NCBI GenBank assembly: GCA_964617355.1 | Contig: CAZTXP010000201.1 | Coordinates: 1-56,128, forward strand | Length of the DNA: 56,128 nt | DNA from: CAZTDU01 sp964617355 | Lineage (GTDB): Bacteria; Pseudomonadota; Gammaproteobacteria; Burkholderiales; SG8-39 | Direction: 5' to 3' | Shown: positions 26,283 to 34,222 of the stretch, one piece after another | Layout of the letters: every line of letters starts with the position of its first letter | How positions within the stretch are numbered: the stretch's first letter is position 1 | The notes under the pieces: generated by a model | What the model saw: only the letters and a program-made list of their open reading frames with translations | Told to the model about the DNA's origin: nothing | Database searches by the model: none | Program-made: the position numbers and the translations under genes

Positions 26283-26591
26283 TCAACAGGGATCGAGCAC
26301 GTGCACCGCGCGGCTCGCGAGCAGCTCGCGCGTCTTCGCGGCGTAGGCGGCCATGTGGGGAGCGGCGGCGTGCGCCTTCAGCGCATCCATGCTCTCCCAC
26401 TTCTCGACCACGACGAAGGTGTCGGGGCCGAAGGCCGCGGCGAAGCCGGGCGCGCCGGCCGCATCCACCGCGGCGCCGTACTCGATGCAGCCCGCCTCCG
26501 CCCTCACCGCGGGCACGTTGGCGCGGAAGTGCCCGAGCACTTCGTCGCGCCGGCCCGGCTTCGCGGTGATGATCGCGATCACGTGGATCAC
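26283..26591 (-). CDS. Antibiotic biosynthesis monooxygenase (ABM)-domain protein
   Basis: A 102-residue dimeric alpha+beta barrel protein of the YgiN/ABM group (quinol or phenol monooxygenase-like). The core is MIHVIAIITAKPGRRDEVLGHF, then EAGCIEYGAA and FVVVEKWESMDALKAHAAAPHM, all hallmarks. The start is GTG at 26591, one base after the stop of the dehydrogenase gene, so the pair is tightly coupled. Function is probably oxidation of a small phenolic or quinol, or a chaperone-like role; not determined. Confidence 0.88.
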   Translation of the reverse strand: MIHVIAIITAKPGRRDEVLGHFRANVPAVRAEAGCIEYGAAVDAAGAPGFAAAFGPDTFVVVEKWESMDALKAHAAAPHMAAYAAKTRELLASRAVHVLDPC

Positions 26592-26592
26592 G

Positions 26593-28029
26593 CTACATCC
26601 CCGCCTGCGACACGAACTTGGTGTTGAGGTAGGACTCGATCGCGTCCGCGCCGCCCTCGGTGCCGTAGCCCGAGTCCTTGACGCCGCCGAACGGCACCTC
26701 GGGGATCGCGAGGCCGAGGTGGTTGATGGTCATCATGCCGACTTCCACCTCGTTGGCGATGGCGTTCGCGGTCTTCGCCGAGCGCGTGAACGCGTACGAG
26801 GCGAGCCCGAACGGCAGGCGGTTCGCCTCGCGCACCGCGTCGTCGAAGGTGCTGAACGGATTGATGATCGCGACCGGCCCGAACGGCTCCTCGTTCATCG
26901 CCTTGGCGGTATTCGGCACCTCGGTGAGCACGGTCGGCTCGAAGAAGTTGCCCTTGTCGCCGATGCGGTGGCCGCCGGTCTGCACCTTCGCGCCGGCCTT
27001 CTTCGCGTCCTCGACGTGCACTTCCATCGCGGCCGGGCGACGCGGATTGGCGAGCGTGCCCATGGTCACGCCCTGCTCCAGCCCGTTGCCGACCTTGATC
27101 GCCTTCGAGTGCTCGACGAACTTGTCGACGAACTGCTGGTAGACCTTCTCCTGCACCAGGAACCGCGTCGGCGACACGCACACCTGCCCGGCGTTGCGGA
27201 ACTTGCTGCCGACCATGATCTTCGCAGCGGTGTCGACGTCGGCGTCGTCGAAGACGATCACCGGCGCGTGGCCGCCGAGCTCCATCGTGCAGCGCTTCAT
27301 GTGCTGCCCGGCGAGCGCCGCGAGCTGCTTGCCCACCACCGTCGAGCCGGTGAACGAGATCTTGCGGATCACCGGGTGCGGGATCAGGTACTGCGAGATC
27401 TCGGCCGGGATGCCGTAGACGAGCCCGACCGCGCCGGGCAGCACGCCCGCGTCGACGAAGCAGCGGATCAGCTCGGCGGGCGAGGCCGGGGTCTCCTCGG
27501 GCGCCTTGACGATGATCGAGCAGCCGGTGGTGAGCGCGGCAGAGAGCTTGCGCACGATCTGGTTGACCGGGAAGTTCCACGGCGTGAACGCCGCGACCGG
27601 ACCGACCGGCTCCTTGATCACCAGCTGGTAGATGCCGGGGGCGCGCGCCGGGATCACCCGGCCGTAGGCCCGTCGGCCTTCCTCGGCGAACCAGTCGATG
27701 GTGTCGGCGCCGGCGGCGAGCTCCATCTTCGCTTCCGCGAGCGGCTTGCCCTGCTCCTGCGTCATCAGCGGCGCGATGGCGTCGATGCGCGCGCGCATCA
27801 GGTCGGCGGCCTTGCGCATCACCTTGTAGCGGTCGTACGCGCCGACCTTGCGCCAGGCCTGGAATCCCTTCGCAGCCGCCTCGAGCGCGCGGTCGAGGTC
27901 GGCCTTCTCGGCGTGGGCGACGGTGCCGATCTTCTCGCCGGTGGCCGGGTTCATCACCGGCAGGGTCTTCTTCGACGCGGCATCGCACCACTGGCCGTCG
28001 ATCATCAGCTGCACGTTCGGGTACGTCAT
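26593..28029 (-). CDS. NAD(P)-dependent succinate-semialdehyde dehydrogenase-like aldehyde dehydrogenase
   Basis: A 478-residue class I aldehyde dehydrogenase of the GabD/succinate-semialdehyde branch. Seen: N-terminal MIDGQWCDAASKKTLPVMNPATGE, TPWNFPVNQIVRK (Asn of the oxyanion hole, about 150), KAPEETPASP for cofactor binding, catalytic Glu in MELGGHAPVIV (about 250), catalytic Cys in NAGQVCVSPTRF (about 285), and EEPFGPVAII. The start at 28029 is supported by a GGAGGA site 6 nt upstream. It is coupled to an ABM-domain protein and divergent from the NIPSNAP gene. The context does not show a GABA pathway, so another semialdehyde may be the natural substrate. Confidence 0.9.
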   Translation of the reverse strand: MTYPNVQLMIDGQWCDAASKKTLPVMNPATGEKIGTVAHAEKADLDRALEAAAKGFQAWRKVGAYDRYKVMRKAADLMRARIDAIAPLMTQEQGKPLAEAKMELAAGADTIDWFAEEGRRAYGRVIPARAPGIYQLVIKEPVGPVAAFTPWNFPVNQIVRKLSAALTTGCSIIVKAPEETPASPAELIRCFVDAGVLPGAVGLVYGIPAEISQYLIPHPVIRKISFTGSTVVGKQLAALAGQHMKRCTMELGGHAPVIVFDDADVDTAAKIMVGSKFRNAGQVCVSPTRFLVQEKVYQQFVDKFVEHSKAIKVGNGLEQGVTMGTLANPRRPAAMEVHVEDAKKAGAKVQTGGHRIGDKGNFFEPTVLTEVPNTAKAMNEEPFGPVAIINPFSTFDDAVREANRLPFGLASYAFTRSAKTANAIANEVEVGMMTINHLGLAIPEVPFGGVKDSGYGTEGGADAIESYLNTKFVSQAGM

Positions 28030-28070
28030 GGAATGGTCCTCCGGGGGTTCACGAGCGGGGTTCGCAGGCG

Positions 28071-28076
28071 ATTCTA
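28071..28076 (-). promoter_or_regulatory. Possible -10 box of the aldehyde dehydrogenase operon
   Basis: TAGAAT on the minus strand, about 42 bp upstream of the dehydrogenase ATG in the 104-bp divergent region shared with the NIPSNAP gene. No convincing -35 at 16-18 bp. Weak prediction. Confidence 0.27.
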
Positions 28077-28133
28077 GTCCGCGCCCGCAGGGCTTGATAC
28101 AGTGGGGGCGAACCAACCCGAGGGGATGACACG

Positions 28134-28766
28134 ATGATCTACGAAATGCGCACCTACGACCTGAAACCGCGCTCGCTGCCCAAGGTGCTCGAGCGCTGGG
28201 CCGAGGCGATCGAGTACCGCAAGACGCTGTCGCCGCTGGGCGCGTTCTGGTACACCGAGATCGGCCCGCTGAACCAGATCATCCACGTCTGGCCGTACCC
28301 GAACCTCGAGGAACGCAACCGCGTGCGCGCCGAGGCGGTGGCCTCGGGCAAGTGGCCGCCGAAGGCAAGCGAACACATCGTCCAGATGCGCTCCGAGATC
28401 ATGATGCCGTGGCCGGGCTCGCCCGAGCTGCCGGTCGGCAAGGTCGGCCCGTTCTTCGAGATGCGCACCTACACCATGAGCCCCGGCGACCAGCCGAAGG
28501 TGCAGAAGGCATGGAACAAGGTGCTCGCCTCGCGCACCAAGATCTCGCCGGTGATCGCGCTGTGGTTCTCCGAGATCGGCGGGCTGAACAAGTTCGTGCA
28601 CGTCTGGCCGTACGCGTCGCTGGACGCGCGCATGGCCGCGCGCCAGGCCGCGCTCTCGGGCGGCATCGGCTGGCCGCCGACCCCTGCGGCCGACGAGCCG
28701 CAGTTCTCCACGCTCGTGCAGGAGACCAAGATCCTGCTCGCGGCGCCGTTCTCGCCGCTGCAGTAG
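28134..28766 (+). CDS. Tandem NIPSNAP-domain protein
   Basis: A 210-residue protein made of two NIPSNAP modules (dimeric alpha+beta barrel fold): MIYEMRTYDLKPRSLPKVLERW (1-22) ... GPLNQIIHVWPY, and FFEMRTYTMSPGDQPKVQKAW (about 107-127) ... GGLNKFVHVWPY. The paired HVWPY strand is the most regular feature. The gene has a GAGGGG ribosome site. NIPSNAP proteins have no settled enzymatic role in bacteria; they are frequent in catabolic operons of Betaproteobacteria. It is monocistronic here, divergent from the aldehyde dehydrogenase. Confidence 0.92.
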   Translation: MIYEMRTYDLKPRSLPKVLERWAEAIEYRKTLSPLGAFWYTEIGPLNQIIHVWPYPNLEERNRVRAEAVASGKWPPKASEHIVQMRSEIMMPWPGSPELPVGKVGPFFEMRTYTMSPGDQPKVQKAWNKVLASRTKISPVIALWFSEIGGLNKFVHVWPYASLDARMAARQAALSGGIGWPPTPAADEPQFSTLVQETKILLAAPFSPLQ

Positions 28767-28813
28767 CGACGGCGAGTCGCGATACGGCGGCGCCGCGCCG
28801 ACCGGGAATCGCG

Positions 28814-29992
28814 CTAGCCCCGGCGCGCCACGAGCGCGTCGCGGGCTTGCGCGACGGCTTCGCTCCAGCCTCCCGACGCTGACGCGCGAAACAGGCGCGC
28901 CGACGGATACCACGGCGTGCGCTCCGCGCCGAGGTGCCAGTACCACAGCAACCCCGAGGCGCGAGGCAGCAGCACCCAGGTTTCCTTGCCCAGCGCGGCG
29001 GCGAGGTGCGCGGTGGTGTTGCTCACCGTGATCACGAGGTCGCAGGCTTCGATGAGCGCGGCGAGGCCGTCGAGGTCCTCGCGATTGTCGATCTCCGCGA
29101 TGCGCTGCAATCCGAGCCCGTGCGTGCGTCGCAGCGCCTCCTGCTCGGCGGACGTGTCCCCGTACTGCAGGTCGACGAAGCGAACGCCCGGCACTGCGAG
29201 CAACGGCGCGAGGTCCGCGAGCGCGAGGCTCTTCGCCGTGCCGTGTCCCGCGCTGCGACTTCCCCAGGACAATCCACAGACCACCTGCCCCGGCTGCGAA
29301 AGCCGGCGCCGCAATCCCTCGGCGCGATCCGCGTCGGCGCGCAGGTACCCGGCCTTCACGGCGCGAAGCGACTCCGCGCTCGCGCGGAAATGCCGCCCGA
29401 GGCTGCCCATGCGCAACTGCGCAGCCGCCTGCGGCAAGCCTTCGACCGGGCCGATCGGCAACACCTCGAAATCGGGGAACGCCCGGCGATAGAGCGGCAC
29501 GAGGCGATGGTCCACGCAGAGCGCGATCTTCCGCGCGCGCGGACGCAATTCCTCCAGCATGCCGCCGAAGAAGACCTGCTCGCCGAGGCCCTGTTCCGCC
29601 AGCACGAGCAAGGTGCCGTCGACGAACCCGCCGTCCCACTCCGGCGCCACGCGATGCGCCACGCCGGAGCCTGCACGCGCGTGCAGGCGGCTCTCGTAAT
29701 CCTCCCAGCCGCCGCGCAGGTCGCCGAGCGCGAGGCGGTACAGCGCGCGATTCACGCGCAGTTCGTGGCTGCCGGGGCTCAGCGCGATCGCGGCGTCGAG
29801 GCTGATCACGGCTTCGTCCCAGCGCCCGAGCTCGCGCATCGCGTGCGCGCGGTTCTGCCACAGGCCGAGGTCGCCGGGATTGCGCGCCAGCGCGCGGTCG
29901 TACTCCTCCAGCGCCTCCTGCGGGCGGCCGCTCGCCAGCAGTGCGTTCCCTCGAGCGAAGCCCGGGTCGGGCGGCGCTCCGGCACCAATCAC
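28814..29992 (-). CDS. TPR-repeat protein with glycosyltransferase family 9-like C-terminal domain
   Basis: A 392-residue protein. Residues about 8-110 hold three TPR units (RGNALLASGRPQEALEEYDRAL, AHAMRELGRWDEAVISLDAAI, NRALYRLALGDLRGGWEDYE). The rest resembles GT9/heptosyltransferase-like proteins with an N-terminal LLVLAEQGLGEQVFF loop, GLSWGSRSAGHGTAKSLALADLAPLL and DLVITVSNTTAHLAAALGKETWVLLP. It is probably cytosolic and transfers or binds a sugar nucleotide. The GTG start at 29992 forms a GTGA overlap with the AtuA small-subunit gene, an unexpected pairing because the two have no known joint role. No signal or membrane segment. Confidence 0.85.
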   Translation of the reverse strand: MIGAGAPPDPGFARGNALLASGRPQEALEEYDRALARNPGDLGLWQNRAHAMRELGRWDEAVISLDAAIALSPGSHELRVNRALYRLALGDLRGGWEDYESRLHARAGSGVAHRVAPEWDGGFVDGTLLVLAEQGLGEQVFFGGMLEELRPRARKIALCVDHRLVPLYRRAFPDFEVLPIGPVEGLPQAAAQLRMGSLGRHFRASAESLRAVKAGYLRADADRAEGLRRRLSQPGQVVCGLSWGSRSAGHGTAKSLALADLAPLLAVPGVRFVDLQYGDTSAEQEALRRTHGLGLQRIAEIDNREDLDGLAALIEACDLVITVSNTTAHLAAALGKETWVLLPRASGLLWYWHLGAERTPWYPSARLFRASASGGWSEAVAQARDALVARRG

Positions 29993-30348
29993 GATGCGCG
30001 ACGACGCGCGAAGCGCGCAGGCACCCGCACCACGAGGCCGAGCAGCCGGAACGAGTTCGTCTTGCCGTGACCGTCGAGGTTGAGGCTGCCGTTGACGCCG
30101 CCTTCCAGCACCTCGTCGATGACGAAATTCAGGCCCGCGATACTCGGCAGCTCGTAGCGCTTCACGCCGGTCGCGCCGCGATGCCGGAAGAGTTCGTGCA
30201 CGCGCCCGGCCGTCACCTGCTCGACCAGCAGCGGATACAGCGCCTCGTCGTACGGGAACAGGCTGATGTTCAGCCGGTTACCCTTGTCGCCGGCGCGCGC
30301 GTGCGCGACTTCGTGCAGCAGCACTTCCACCATCGGCTCGGCGCTCAT
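29989..30348 (-). CDS. AtuA-associated small protein (AtuA C-terminal-domain type)
   Basis: A 119-residue protein with VEVLLHEVAHARAGDKGNRLNISLFPYDEALYPLL at residues 7-41, the signature of the short partner of AtuA (the C-terminal domain is a separate gene here). AtuA and this partner belong to the acyclic terpene utilisation family, in which a CoA-linked function in citronellol/geraniol breakdown has been suggested but the reaction is unknown. Start ATG (30348) overlaps the AtuA stop by 4 bp (ATGA), and its own stop overlaps the TPR-GT9 start (GTGA). Confidence 0.88.
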   Translation of the reverse strand: MSAEPMVEVLLHEVAHARAGDKGNRLNISLFPYDEALYPLLVEQVTAGRVHELFRHRGATGVKRYELPSIAGLNFVIDEVLEGGVNGSLNLDGHGKTNSFRLLGLVVRVPARFARRRAS

Positions 30349-31724
30349 GCGATCTCCTTCGCCGTCGCCACGGTGACGCGCTCGGCCACCGCACTCCTGG
30401 GCACGAGGTAGGACTGCGTGCGGATGCGCGGCGTGGTGCGCCAGCGCGCGCCGCCATTGCCCGCCGGCCCGCAGCAGAGCAGCGCCAGCGCCTCGCGCGC
30501 GGCCTGGTCGACATCGTCCGCGCGCTCGCCGGCGGCGGCAATGCGCACACGCACCTCCATGGGCTCCGGCCCCGCGTACGCGCGCCACAGTGCGCCGTCA
30601 TCGCTGTCGTGCACGGCGCCCGTGCCGATCAGGTCGACGCGAATGCGCACCGGCAGCTTGCGGATCGCGATGCGCTCGCGCAGCACGTCGGCAGCCATGC
30701 GCGCCCGTGCGAGGCAGTTCGGCCCCGCGACCGACACCTCGCCCTCGCCGAGATGACCGCCCTCGAAGCACGCGGTCACCTTCAGGCGCTCCGGCGCTGG
30801 CAGCCCGCGCAGGCCCGTCACCTCGACGCGATCCTTGCCGACCTCGCGCAGCCTCACGCCCGTGAGGTCGAGCGTGACGTCCGGCGTGATGTAGCACGAC
30901 GGATCGTGGATCTCGTACAGCGCCTGCTCCTTCACCGTGCGCAGGTCGACCAGCCCCCCGGTGTTCTCGGCCTTGGTCACCACGAGCCCGCCGTCGGCGG
31001 TGACTTCCGCGATCGGAAATCCGATGTTCGCCGGGTCGGGCACGTCCTTGTAGCCGGGATCGTAGAAGTAGCCGCCGGTCACCTGCGCGCCGCATTCCAG
31101 CAGGTGGCCCGCGAACGCGCCCGTCGCGAGCCGTTGCCAGTCGTCGGCCTTCCAGCCGTAGTGGTGCGCGAGCGGCGCGAGCGCGAGCGACGGATCGCCG
31201 GTGCGCCCCGCGATCACCACCTGCGCGCCCTGCGCGAGCGCGCGCATCAAGGGCTGCGCATCGAGATAGGCGTTCGCGGAAACCAGCGCGCCGCTCTGCC
31301 CGAGGTTCGCATCGGCCTCGTACACCGCATGCGCCGACAGGTCGATGCGGCCCGCGAGGTCGTCACCCTCGATCGTGGCGATGCGCAGTTCCGGCAGGCC
31401 GAGCCGCCGCGCGAGCGCGGCGACCACCTTCGCCGCGCCTGGCGGATTCGCGGCGCCGAAGTTTCCGAGGATCGCGATGCCGTGCGCGGCGCACTTCGCG
31501 AGCACCGGCTCGAGCAGGCGCTCGAGCATCGGCTCGTAGCCGCGCGAGGGGTCGCGGCGCTTCTCAAGCTGCGCGAGCGCCACGGTGCGCTCGCCGAGCG
31601 TCTCGAAGAACAGCGCCGCCGGCCCGCCCTTCGCGACGAGCGTGTCGACGACCGCGACCGGCGCGTCGACGCGATCGCCGGAGAAGCCGGCGCCGTTGCC
31701 GACGCGGAACACGGGTGCGCCCAT
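30345..31724 (-). CDS. AtuA-family (DUF1446) acyclic terpene utilisation protein
   Basis: A 459-residue DUF1446 protein. Recognisable stretches are FRVGNGAGFSGDRVDAPVAVVD at the start, ILGNFGAANPPGAAKVV (about 84-100), VVIAGRTGDPSLALAPLAHHYGW (about 170-192), the Gly-Tyr segment ECGAQVTGGYFYDPGYKD (about 211-228) and SCYITPDVTLDLTGV. It is soluble. Family role: member of a terpene/isoprenoid-acid degradation system, where it works with a small partner, here the next gene. None of the other atu genes (AtuC/F carboxylase, AtuD, AtuE, AtuG, AtuH) is within the window. No strong Shine-Dalgarno apart from GGGG upstream; a CCCGCC/GGCGGG hairpin lies in the leader (31741-31756). Confidence 0.9.
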   Translation of the reverse strand: MGAPVFRVGNGAGFSGDRVDAPVAVVDTLVAKGGPAALFFETLGERTVALAQLEKRRDPSRGYEPMLERLLEPVLAKCAAHGIAILGNFGAANPPGAAKVVAALARRLGLPELRIATIEGDDLAGRIDLSAHAVYEADANLGQSGALVSANAYLDAQPLMRALAQGAQVVIAGRTGDPSLALAPLAHHYGWKADDWQRLATGAFAGHLLECGAQVTGGYFYDPGYKDVPDPANIGFPIAEVTADGGLVVTKAENTGGLVDLRTVKEQALYEIHDPSCYITPDVTLDLTGVRLREVGKDRVEVTGLRGLPAPERLKVTACFEGGHLGEGEVSVAGPNCLARARMAADVLRERIAIRKLPVRIRVDLIGTGAVHDSDDGALWRAYAGPEPMEVRVRIAAAGERADDVDQAAREALALLCCGPAGNGGARWRTTPRIRTQSYLVPRSAVAERVTVATAKEIA

Positions 31725-31831
31725 CTTTCCCCCAGAGAATCCCGCCGGGTGGCGGGGTCTTCGTATGGCATTCTCGACGCGGCCCTCGCGCGCGGCAAGC
31801 CGCGCTGCGAGACGACGCCACGAGGATCCGG

Positions 31832-33520
31832 ATGCCGCACGACATCAGCCTGATCGCGACCCTCGCCGCCGCCTTCGGCCTCGCGATGCTCTTCGGCCTC
31901 GCCGCCGCGAAGCTCGGCATGCCGCCGCTCGCCGGCTACCTGCTCGCGGGCGTCGCCATCGGCCCCTACACGCCCGGCTTCGTCGGCGACTCCGCGCTTG
32001 CCGCGCAGCTCGCCGAGGTCGGCGTGATGCTGCTGATGTTCGGCGTCGGCCTGCACTTCTCGATGGCCGACCTGCTCGCGGTGCGGCGCATCGCCATTCC
32101 CGGCGCGATCGCGCAGATCGCGGTCGCGGTGGCGCTCGGCGCCGGCACCGCGCTCGCTTGGGGCTGGACGCCGGGCGAGGCGCTGGTGTTCGGCCTCTGC
32201 CTCTCGGTGGCAAGCACCGTGGTGCTGCTGCGGGCGCTGGAGGCGAAGGGCCAGCTCGAATCCATGAACGGGCGCATCGCGGTCGGCTGGCTGGTGGTCG
32301 AGGACCTCGTCATGGTGCTGGTGCTCGTGCTGCTGCCAGCGCTCGCGGGCGTGCTCGGCGCCGGCGCGAAGGACGGCGCGGACAGCCTCTGGATCGCGCT
32401 CGGCACGACGCTTGCCAAGGTCACGGCCTTCGTCGCCTTCATGCTGCTGGTCGGCCGCCGCGTGCTGCCGCGCATGCTGTGGTGGATCGCGCGTACCGGC
32501 TCGCGAGAGTTGTTCACGCTGTGCGTGGTGGCGTCCGCCATCGGCGTCGCCTTCGGCGCGGCGAAGCTCTTCGACGTGTCGTTCGCGCTCGGCGCGTTCT
32601 TCGCCGGCATGATGCTGCGCGAGTCCGAGTACAGCCACCGCGCCGCCGAGGAGTCGCTGCCGCTGCGCGACGCCTTCGCGGTGCTGTTCTTCGTCTCGGT
32701 GGGCATGCTGTTCGACCCGTCGGTGCTGTGGACGCAGCCGCTGCACCTCGCGATCGCGGTGGCGATCGTAATGCTCGGCAAGACGCTCGCCGCGATCGCG
32801 ATCGTGCTCGCCTTCCGCTACCCGCTCTCCTCGGCGCTCACCATCGGCGCGAGCCTCGCGCAGATCGGCGAGTTCTCGTTCATCCTCGCCGGGCTCGGCC
32901 TCGCGCACGGCCTCCTGCCGGCCGAGGGCCAGCAGCTGGTGCTCGCCGCGGCGCTGGTGTCGATCGCCGCCAACGCCGCGATGTTCGCCGCCATCGAGCC
33001 GCTGCAGCGCTGGCTGCGCGCGCGCTCGGCATTCGCCCGCCAGCTGGACGCGCGCGCGGACCCGCTCGGCGTGCTGCCCGACGCCACCGACCCGGCGCTC
33101 CTCACCGGGCAGGTGGTGATCGTCGGCTACGGCCGCGTCGGCCGGCGCATCGGCGCGCTGCTGCGCGAGCGCGGCGTGCCCTTCGTGGTCGCGGAGCAGA
33201 ACCGCGAGATCGTCGAGGCGCTGCGCGCCGAGGGCCTGCAGGCGGTGAGCGGCGACGGCTCGACCGCGGAAGCGCTGGTGCAGGCGCACGTGGCGCGCGC
33301 CTCGGTGCTGGCGATCGCGATCCCCGACACCGTGCACGTGCGGCGAATGGTCGAGATCGCGCGCGCGCTGAATCCATCGATCCGGGTCGTGGTGCGCACG
33401 CACGGCGACGACGAGGCCAAGCTGATGCGCGCCGAGGGTCTCGGCGACGTCCTGATGGGCGAGGAGGAACTCGCGCGCGCGATGGCCGCGCGCGTCATCG
33501 AGCGCGCGCGCGCCGGCTGA
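31832..33520 (+). CDS. Kef-type (CPA2) cation:proton antiporter with TrkA-N domain
   Basis: A 562-residue inner-membrane transporter. About twelve helices (residues 1-400) form the Na+/H+ exchanger-type domain; conserved points include GLAAAKLGMPPLAGYLLAGV, LLMFGVGLHFS, SVASTVVLLRALE and FFAGMMLRESEYSHRAAEE. The C-terminal NAD-binding TrkA-N regulatory domain starts at about residue 425 (GQVVIVGYGRVGRRIGALL). This matches YbaL/KefB-like K+ efflux systems; glutathione-gating residues cannot be judged by eye. The start ATG at 31832 has a GAGGAT-like site 6 nt upstream. It converges with the DUF1538/P-II operon 8 bp away, another putative ion-transport set. Confidence 0.9.
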   Translation: MPHDISLIATLAAAFGLAMLFGLAAAKLGMPPLAGYLLAGVAIGPYTPGFVGDSALAAQLAEVGVMLLMFGVGLHFSMADLLAVRRIAIPGAIAQIAVAVALGAGTALAWGWTPGEALVFGLCLSVASTVVLLRALEAKGQLESMNGRIAVGWLVVEDLVMVLVLVLLPALAGVLGAGAKDGADSLWIALGTTLAKVTAFVAFMLLVGRRVLPRMLWWIARTGSRELFTLCVVASAIGVAFGAAKLFDVSFALGAFFAGMMLRESEYSHRAAEESLPLRDAFAVLFFVSVGMLFDPSVLWTQPLHLAIAVAIVMLGKTLAAIAIVLAFRYPLSSALTIGASLAQIGEFSFILAGLGLAHGLLPAEGQQLVLAAALVSIAANAAMFAAIEPLQRWLRARSAFARQLDARADPLGVLPDATDPALLTGQVVIVGYGRVGRRIGALLRERGVPFVVAEQNREIVEALRAEGLQAVSGDGSTAEALVQAHVARASVLAIAIPDTVHVRRMVEIARALNPSIRVVVRTHGDDEAKLMRAEGLGDVLMGEEELARAMAARVIERARAG

Positions 33521-33527
33521 CGCGCGC

Positions 33528-33860
33528 TCAGCCCCCGGGCGTTGCCGGCGGCGGCACCGTGCCCGCCGAGCGGAGCACCTTCTCCATGTAGATCATGCCG
33601 CTGTTGGGCTTGTCCAGGCCGCACGCGTGGAACAGGAACCGGAACAGTTCGTCGGCACGGTCGGCCGGTGCCAGCACGGTAATCACGTCGCGCTCGGCCG
33701 CGACCACGCGCCGGCGGCCGGAGCGCGTGCCGGTGCCGACGCCGCGCGCATGGTGGTAGGCCATGCTGTGGTGGCCCAGCTCGTCGCGCAGGCGCTCGAG
33801 CACGCCGAGGGCATCGCCCGCGGGCAGGAAGCAGGTGATCAGGCGGTCGTGCGCGCGCAT
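33528..33860 (-). CDS. P-II-like regulatory protein (second of a pair)
   Basis: A 110-residue small protein of the P-II/GlnB-like ferredoxin-fold superfamily, judged from the strand-helix-strand layout (DRLITCFLPAGDALGVLERLRDEL ... DVITVLAPADRADELFRFLF) and from its position. It lacks the GlnB T-loop Tyr51 context and has an Arg-rich loop (GVGTGTRSGRRRVVAAER) instead. The start codon shares one base with the stop of the preceding P-II-like gene (TGATG). The partner is a DUF1538 membrane protein, so it probably gates that transporter by sensing a nucleotide or ion; this is inference. Confidence 0.7.
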   Translation of the reverse strand: MRAHDRLITCFLPAGDALGVLERLRDELGHHSMAYHHARGVGTGTRSGRRRVVAAERDVITVLAPADRADELFRFLFHACGLDKPNSGMIYMEKVLRSAGTVPPPATPGG

Positions 33861-34222
33861 CAGTCGCCCAGGAACCGCTCGACCACTTGCGGCGGCACGT
33901 AGGTCGCCATCTTCTCGAGCGAGGTCATGGTGATCATGCCCATGCCGGGCGTGTCGAGCTTGCCGGCCTCGTAGCAGCGGTCGAAGATCAGGTCGGCGAT
34001 CTCCGAGGGGGCGACGATGTACACCACCTCCTTCTCGGCGTTCACCGTGACGCCGAGCACCCCGAGGTGCCGCTGGCGGATGCCGGTGCCACGCGCGTAG
34101 AACACGGTCGCGCCCTGCGCGCCGACCCGCAGCGCCGAATTCACCACCGCGTCCGCGACCCCGCGCTGCACGATGCACGTGACCAGCACCGCGTCGGTCA
34201 GCACGATCATCTCGTCCTTCAT
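33860..34222 (-). CDS. P-II family regulatory protein (first of a pair)
   Basis: A 120-residue P-II-like protein: VLVTCIVQRGVADAVVNSALRVGAQGATVFYARGTGIRQRHLGVLG (about 12-57) has the P-II strand-helix-strand and T-loop order, followed by VNAEKEVVYIVAPSEIADLIFDRCYEAGKLDTPGMGMITM, close to the P-II B- and C-loop region. It overlaps the DUF1538 stop by 4 bp (ATGA) and the second P-II-like gene by 1 bp. Co-translation and conserved family association point to regulation of the DUF1538 protein. Confidence 0.85.
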   Translation of the reverse strand: MKDEMIVLTDAVLVTCIVQRGVADAVVNSALRVGAQGATVFYARGTGIRQRHLGVLGVTVNAEKEVVYIVAPSEIADLIFDRCYEAGKLDTPGMGMITMTSLEKMATYVPPQVVERFLGD

